Below, one piece after another: positions 5,282 through 7,919 of a stretch of 7,919 nucleotides of DNA. Under the pieces are notes generated by a model, which saw only the letters and a list, made by a program, of their open reading frames with translations, had not been told where the DNA came from and made no database searches. The position numbers and the translations under genes were made by a program. This DNA comes from Candidatus Methanosuratincola petrocarbonis (ex Vanwonterghem et al. 2016) (lineage in GTDB: Archaea > Thermoproteota > Methanomethylicia > Methanomethylicales > Methanomethylicaceae). Every line of letters begins with the position of its first letter. The first letter of the stretch is position 1. The stretch covers positions 1 through 7,919 of the forward strand of contig MAGV01000041.1 in the NCBI GenBank assembly GCA_001717015.1. Direction: 5' to 3'.

Positions 5282-6154
5282 ATGTCACTGGCCATAATCA
5301 TCAACGGTCTGGTCGTAGGCTGTATTTATAGTCTGATAGCCCTGGGCTTCAGCATGATCTTCAAGGCCAGCGGCCTGACGAATTTTGCCCACGGTGAATC
5401 GGTCACTATTGGCGCACTGCTTGGCTTCACCGTTTTGAAGGTAACCGGGCTACCTTTCGGCTTGTCGCTGGTCCTGGTATTTATACTTTCCGGACTGCTC
5501 GGGATATTGATCGAGAAGCTGGCCTACCGTCCTATCCGCGTCAAGAATGCCCCGGAGATCAACGGTGTGATTTCCAGCGTGGGCATGATCCTCATCCTGG
5601 CGAACGGCGCCATGCTGGTGTGGGGCGCTGAACCGCTGGCCTATCCGGCCTCTATCGGCGGTTCCTTGTTCCAGATCCTCGGCATGACCGTTTCGTCATA
5701 CTCCCTTTGGATCCTGGCTATAACGGCCCTCTTGATGGTGGTCTTGCAGGTCTTCCTAAACCGAACCATGTTGGGCAAGTCGATGCGAGCGGTGGCCGAT
5801 TCTATGCTTTTGGCCAGGCTGACCGGCATTAAGGTGGACCGCATAATTTCCCTGACTTTCGGCCTGGGGGCGGCGTTCGGTGGCGTGGCCGGTGTGCTCT
5901 TTGCACCGATCTATTACGCGTCCTTTGACATCGGGGTTATAGGTTTGAAGTCTTTCGCTGCGGCTATCCTGGGCGGGTATGGAAACATGGCGGGGGCCGT
6001 GACGGGCGGCCTGCTGCTGGGCGTAGTCGAAGCAGTTGGTTCTACTACCATTTCTTCGGTATACAAGGATGCCATTGCTTACGGGATTCTCATCATGATT
6101 TTGCTGCTAAAGCCGTCTGGTTTGTTCGGGCATGAGGTAGGGAGAAGAGCATGA
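5282..6154 (+). CDS. livH: Branched-chain amino-acid-type ABC transporter, permease LivH
   Basis: The product is 290 residues from ATG 5282, exactly the usual LivH size, with a G-rich ribosome binding region (about 5269-5279) just upstream. The open frame extends back to 5138, but that stretch holds the intergenic hairpins and overlaps livK, so it is not used. The protein is highly hydrophobic, with about eight membrane segments. Family features are the N-terminal INGLVVGCIYSLIALGFSMIF (7-27), NFAHGE (34-39), the RAVADSMLLARLTGI stretch (169-183) that faces the ATPase, and the SFAAAILGGYGNMAGAVTGG segment (224-243). It forms the translocation channel in the cytoplasmic membrane together with LivM. 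Its stop overlaps the livM start by 4 bp (ATGA), indicating coupled translation and equal stoichiometry. Confidence 0.95.
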   Translation: MSLAIIINGLVVGCIYSLIALGFSMIFKASGLTNFAHGESVTIGALLGFTVLKVTGLPFGLSLVLVFILSGLLGILIEKLAYRPIRVKNAPEINGVISSVGMILILANGAMLVWGAEPLAYPASIGGSLFQILGMTVSSYSLWILAITALLMVVLQVFLNRTMLGKSMRAVADSMLLARLTGIKVDRIISLTFGLGAAFGGVAGVLFAPIYYASFDIGVIGLKSFAAAILGGYGNMAGAVTGGLLLGVVEAVGSTTISSVYKDAIAYGILIMILLLKPSGLFGHEVGRRA

Positions 6155-7116
6155 AACATGGGCAACTGTCCGGTATCACCTGGGGAGGGGCGGGTTTGAT
6201 CGCCGCCGTGCTGGTGGCGACCCTGGTCCAAAGCCGGTTTATCATTTCTCTCCTGAATTATTCGCTGGTCTACGTCATCCTGGCTTTGGGGCTGCAGTTA
6301 ATTGTAGGGGTGACCGGCCAATTATCCCTGGGGCACGCGGCTTTCTACGGTATAGGCGCCTACGCCTCGGCCATTGCTACTACGCGGTTTGGCATGCCGT
6401 GGGTAGTGGGTATACTGCTGGCTATGGCCTTCGCCACCCTGGGCAGCCTGTTGATGAGTTTGACCGTTCGTACGCGGGGGATCTACTTCGCCGTGGCCAC
6501 GTTGGCCTTTGGCATTATCATTCATCTGGTTTTTGTTAACTGGGTTCCTGTTACCAGAGGTACCATGGGTATTCTCGGACTGGAAAGAAGGCTGTGGGGC
6601 CAATGGAGAATTGACAGTCCTCAGGGCTACTTCCTGTTCCTGGCCTTTGTGGTATGCGCGGTCTACGTGTTTCTGGCCCGTTTAACCGATTCCCGTTTTG
6701 GCCGTGCCTTGAAAGCCATACGGGAAAACGAGCTAGCGGCACAGTCCATCGGCATTGATGTCACGCGGTACAAGATTAAGAGCATTTTGATCGGAGGGGC
6801 GACAGCAGGCCTCGCCGGAAGCATGATGGCCCACTTGACCAGGATGGTTACCCCTGAGCCTTTTGGATGGTGGAAATCCATCGTGCTGCTCATCATGATT
6901 GTGGCGGGCGGGCTGGGTAGCATGCCCGGAGCCGCGGTGGGCGCGTTTGTCCTGACATTGCTTTCGGAGTATTTCAGGGGATATGCAGAGTACAGCATGT
7001 TGGCTTACGGGTTGATCATTGTGTTCTTCATGATTTACCTCCCGGAAGGTTTGGCCGGCTTGTGGCACATCATCATACAGAAGGTCCGGTGGGGCGGGAG
7101 GCGAGCTGTTTGGTAG
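6151..7116 (+). CDS. livM: Branched-chain amino-acid-type ABC transporter, permease LivM
   Basis: The product is 321 residues, a common length for LivM in Gram-positive bacteria. The start ATG lies in the ATGA overlap with livH, with AGGGAGAAG upstream inside livH. It is a polytopic membrane protein containing GVTGQLSLGHAAFYGIGAY (53-71), a VRTRGIYFAVATLAFG segment (106-121), the cytoplasmic coupling-loop pattern GRALKAIRENELAAQSIGI (184-202) and the C-terminal GGLGSMPGAAVGA (253-265). These are standard for the second permease of HAAT-family importers, pairing with LivH. The C-terminus is short and basic (WGGRRAVW), consistent with a cytoplasmic end. livG follows after 31 bases. Confidence 0.95.
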   Translation: MKHGQLSGITWGGAGLIAAVLVATLVQSRFIISLLNYSLVYVILALGLQLIVGVTGQLSLGHAAFYGIGAYASAIATTRFGMPWVVGILLAMAFATLGSLLMSLTVRTRGIYFAVATLAFGIIIHLVFVNWVPVTRGTMGILGLERRLWGQWRIDSPQGYFLFLAFVVCAVYVFLARLTDSRFGRALKAIRENELAAQSIGIDVTRYKIKSILIGGATAGLAGSMMAHLTRMVTPEPFGWWKSIVLLIMIVAGGLGSMPGAAVGAFVLTLLSEYFRGYAEYSMLAYGLIIVFFMIYLPEGLAGLWHIIIQKVRWGGRRAVW

Positions 7117-7130
7117 TAGGGTTCGAGGGT

Positions 7131-7138
7131 AAGGAGGT
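7131..7138 (+). promoter_or_regulatory. Strong ribosome binding site for livG
   Basis: AAGGAGGT is a near-perfect match to the anti-Shine-Dalgarno sequence and sits 9 bases before ATG 7148. An earlier ATG at 7140 is too close to this site and reads only two codons before TAA, so 7148 is the start. Confidence 0.8.
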
Positions 7139-7147
7139 CATGAGCTA

Positions 7148-7915
7148 ATGGCAATCCTGGAGGCAGCCGGTGTCTCCAAGAGTTTTGGCGGGCTCATGGT
7201 CCTGCGGGGGGTTTCTCTCACCTTGCATGAGGGTGAATTGAGGGGCCTGATAGGCCCGAATGGTGCCGGCAAAACCACGTTCTTCAACATCCTAACCGGC
7301 GTCCTCTCTGCGGACTCGGGCCGTATCAACTTCGATGGTCAAGACATTGGCTCCTATCCCATCCACCAAAGGGCGAGGCGGGGTCTCATCCGTACCTTTC
7401 AGATTCCCCAGCCCTTCTCTGGCATGACTGTTTTGGAGAGTACCATGACCGGTACACACATGTATTATCGTGCAGAGGTTTGGTCGTCTGTTCTCCGTAC
7501 CCGCAAGGAGAGGGAAGAGGAAGAAGAGGCCCGGGCCAAAGCCAAAGAGATCTTGCGTTTTGTGGGGTTGGCGGACCGGGAGAACGCGTTATGTGCCAAC
7601 TTGCCGGTAGGGGAGCAGCGCCTGTTGGAACTGGCCCGGGCTTTGGCCGCTCAACCTCGCCTTTTGTTACTGGACGAGCCTACTGCTGGTCTGAGGGCCT
7701 CGGAGAAAGAGGCGCTGAAGGAGGTGCTGTTGGAGGTTAACAAAAAAACCACCATTCTCCTGGTTGAACACGACATGCGCGTGGTAATGAGCCTTTGCAG
7801 CCGGATCAGCGTGCTTAGCTATGGGGAGCTAATTGCCGAGGGAACTCCGGAGGAGATCCAAAGGGACCCCAAGGTGATCCAGGCTTATTTGGGAGAGGGT
7901 GCCATTGCTACTTAA
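7148..7915 (+). CDS. livG: Branched-chain amino-acid-type ABC transporter, ATP-binding protein LivG
   Basis: The product is 255 residues, the usual LivG length and complete within the window. ABC ATPase motifs in order are Walker A GPNGAGKTT (36-44), Q-loop Q85 in TFQIPQPF, signature LPVGEQ (152-157), Walker B LLLLDEP (172-178) and switch histidine H208 in LLVEHDM. A charged, Glu/Arg-rich insertion at about 118-134 lies between the Q-loop and the signature, as is usual in LivG relative to LivF. The C-terminal VIQAYLGEG (243-251) is the family ending. It powers import through LivHM on the cytoplasmic face, normally as a heterodimer with LivF, which would be expected immediately downstream; only four bases remain after the stop. 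The signature valine (where Y, S or H is commoner) and the D-loop region GLRASE (181-186) are mild variants. Confidence 0.95.
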   Translation: MAILEAAGVSKSFGGLMVLRGVSLTLHEGELRGLIGPNGAGKTTFFNILTGVLSADSGRINFDGQDIGSYPIHQRARRGLIRTFQIPQPFSGMTVLESTMTGTHMYYRAEVWSSVLRTRKEREEEEEARAKAKEILRFVGLADRENALCANLPVGEQRLLELARALAAQPRLLLLDEPTAGLRASEKEALKEVLLEVNKKTTILLVEHDMRVVMSLCSRISVLSYGELIAEGTPEEIQRDPKVIQAYLGEGAIAT

Positions 7916-7919
7916 GCTC

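Overview
The window reads as one co-directional block on the + strand and looks like a catabolic or nutrient-uptake locus of a strictly anaerobic bacterium. A ferredoxin-type 2-oxoacid oxidoreductase, strong AGGAGG-like ribosome binding sites, GTG and TTG starts, a lipoprotein solute-binding protein and moderately GC-rich coding DNA suggest an anaerobic Firmicute (Clostridia, for example a Peptococcaceae or Moorella/Thermoanaerobacterales-like lineage). That placement is inference; the window holds no rRNA or other marker gene.

Region 1 (1-2004) is a tightly overlapping korA-korB-korC cluster. It contains the C-terminal part of the alpha subunit (cut by the window edge), the complete thiamine-diphosphate/[4Fe-4S] beta subunit and the complete gamma subunit. 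Together they would decarboxylate a 2-oxoacid to acyl-CoA and reduce ferredoxin.

Region 2 (2005-2103) is a short AT-rich intergenic stretch (about 70% A+T by hand count), unlike the GC-rich coding DNA around it. It carries a repeated TTGTAG/TATCTT motif and a small CTTGCAAG palindrome. It is the best candidate for a promoter/operator and is followed directly by an XRE-cupin regulator that starts with TTG.

Region 3 (2104-3862) holds the XRE-cupin regulator, a short-chain dehydrogenase/reductase (SDR) and a small single-domain cupin. A 21-codon reading frame with a strong ribosome binding site precedes and overlaps the SDR start. It is either a leader peptide or the sign of a one-base frameshift.

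Region 4 (3952-7915) is a branched-chain amino-acid-type (HAAT family) ABC importer: substrate-binding lipoprotein (livK-like), permeases livH and livM, and ATPase livG. The livF ATPase would be expected just past the right edge. A 130-bp gap between livK and livH holds at least two strong RNA hairpins, which may set the ratio of binding protein to membrane components.

Working model (inference): an organic acid or amino acid enters through the Liv-type transporter and may be converted by the SDR, perhaps with the cupin. The resulting 2-oxoacid is oxidised by the Kor complex, and the XRE-cupin regulator senses a pathway metabolite. The individual families are well known; the substrate, and whether these genes form one regulon, cannot be read from the sequence. 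No tRNA, rRNA, CRISPR array, insertion sequence or convincing intrinsic terminator was seen.
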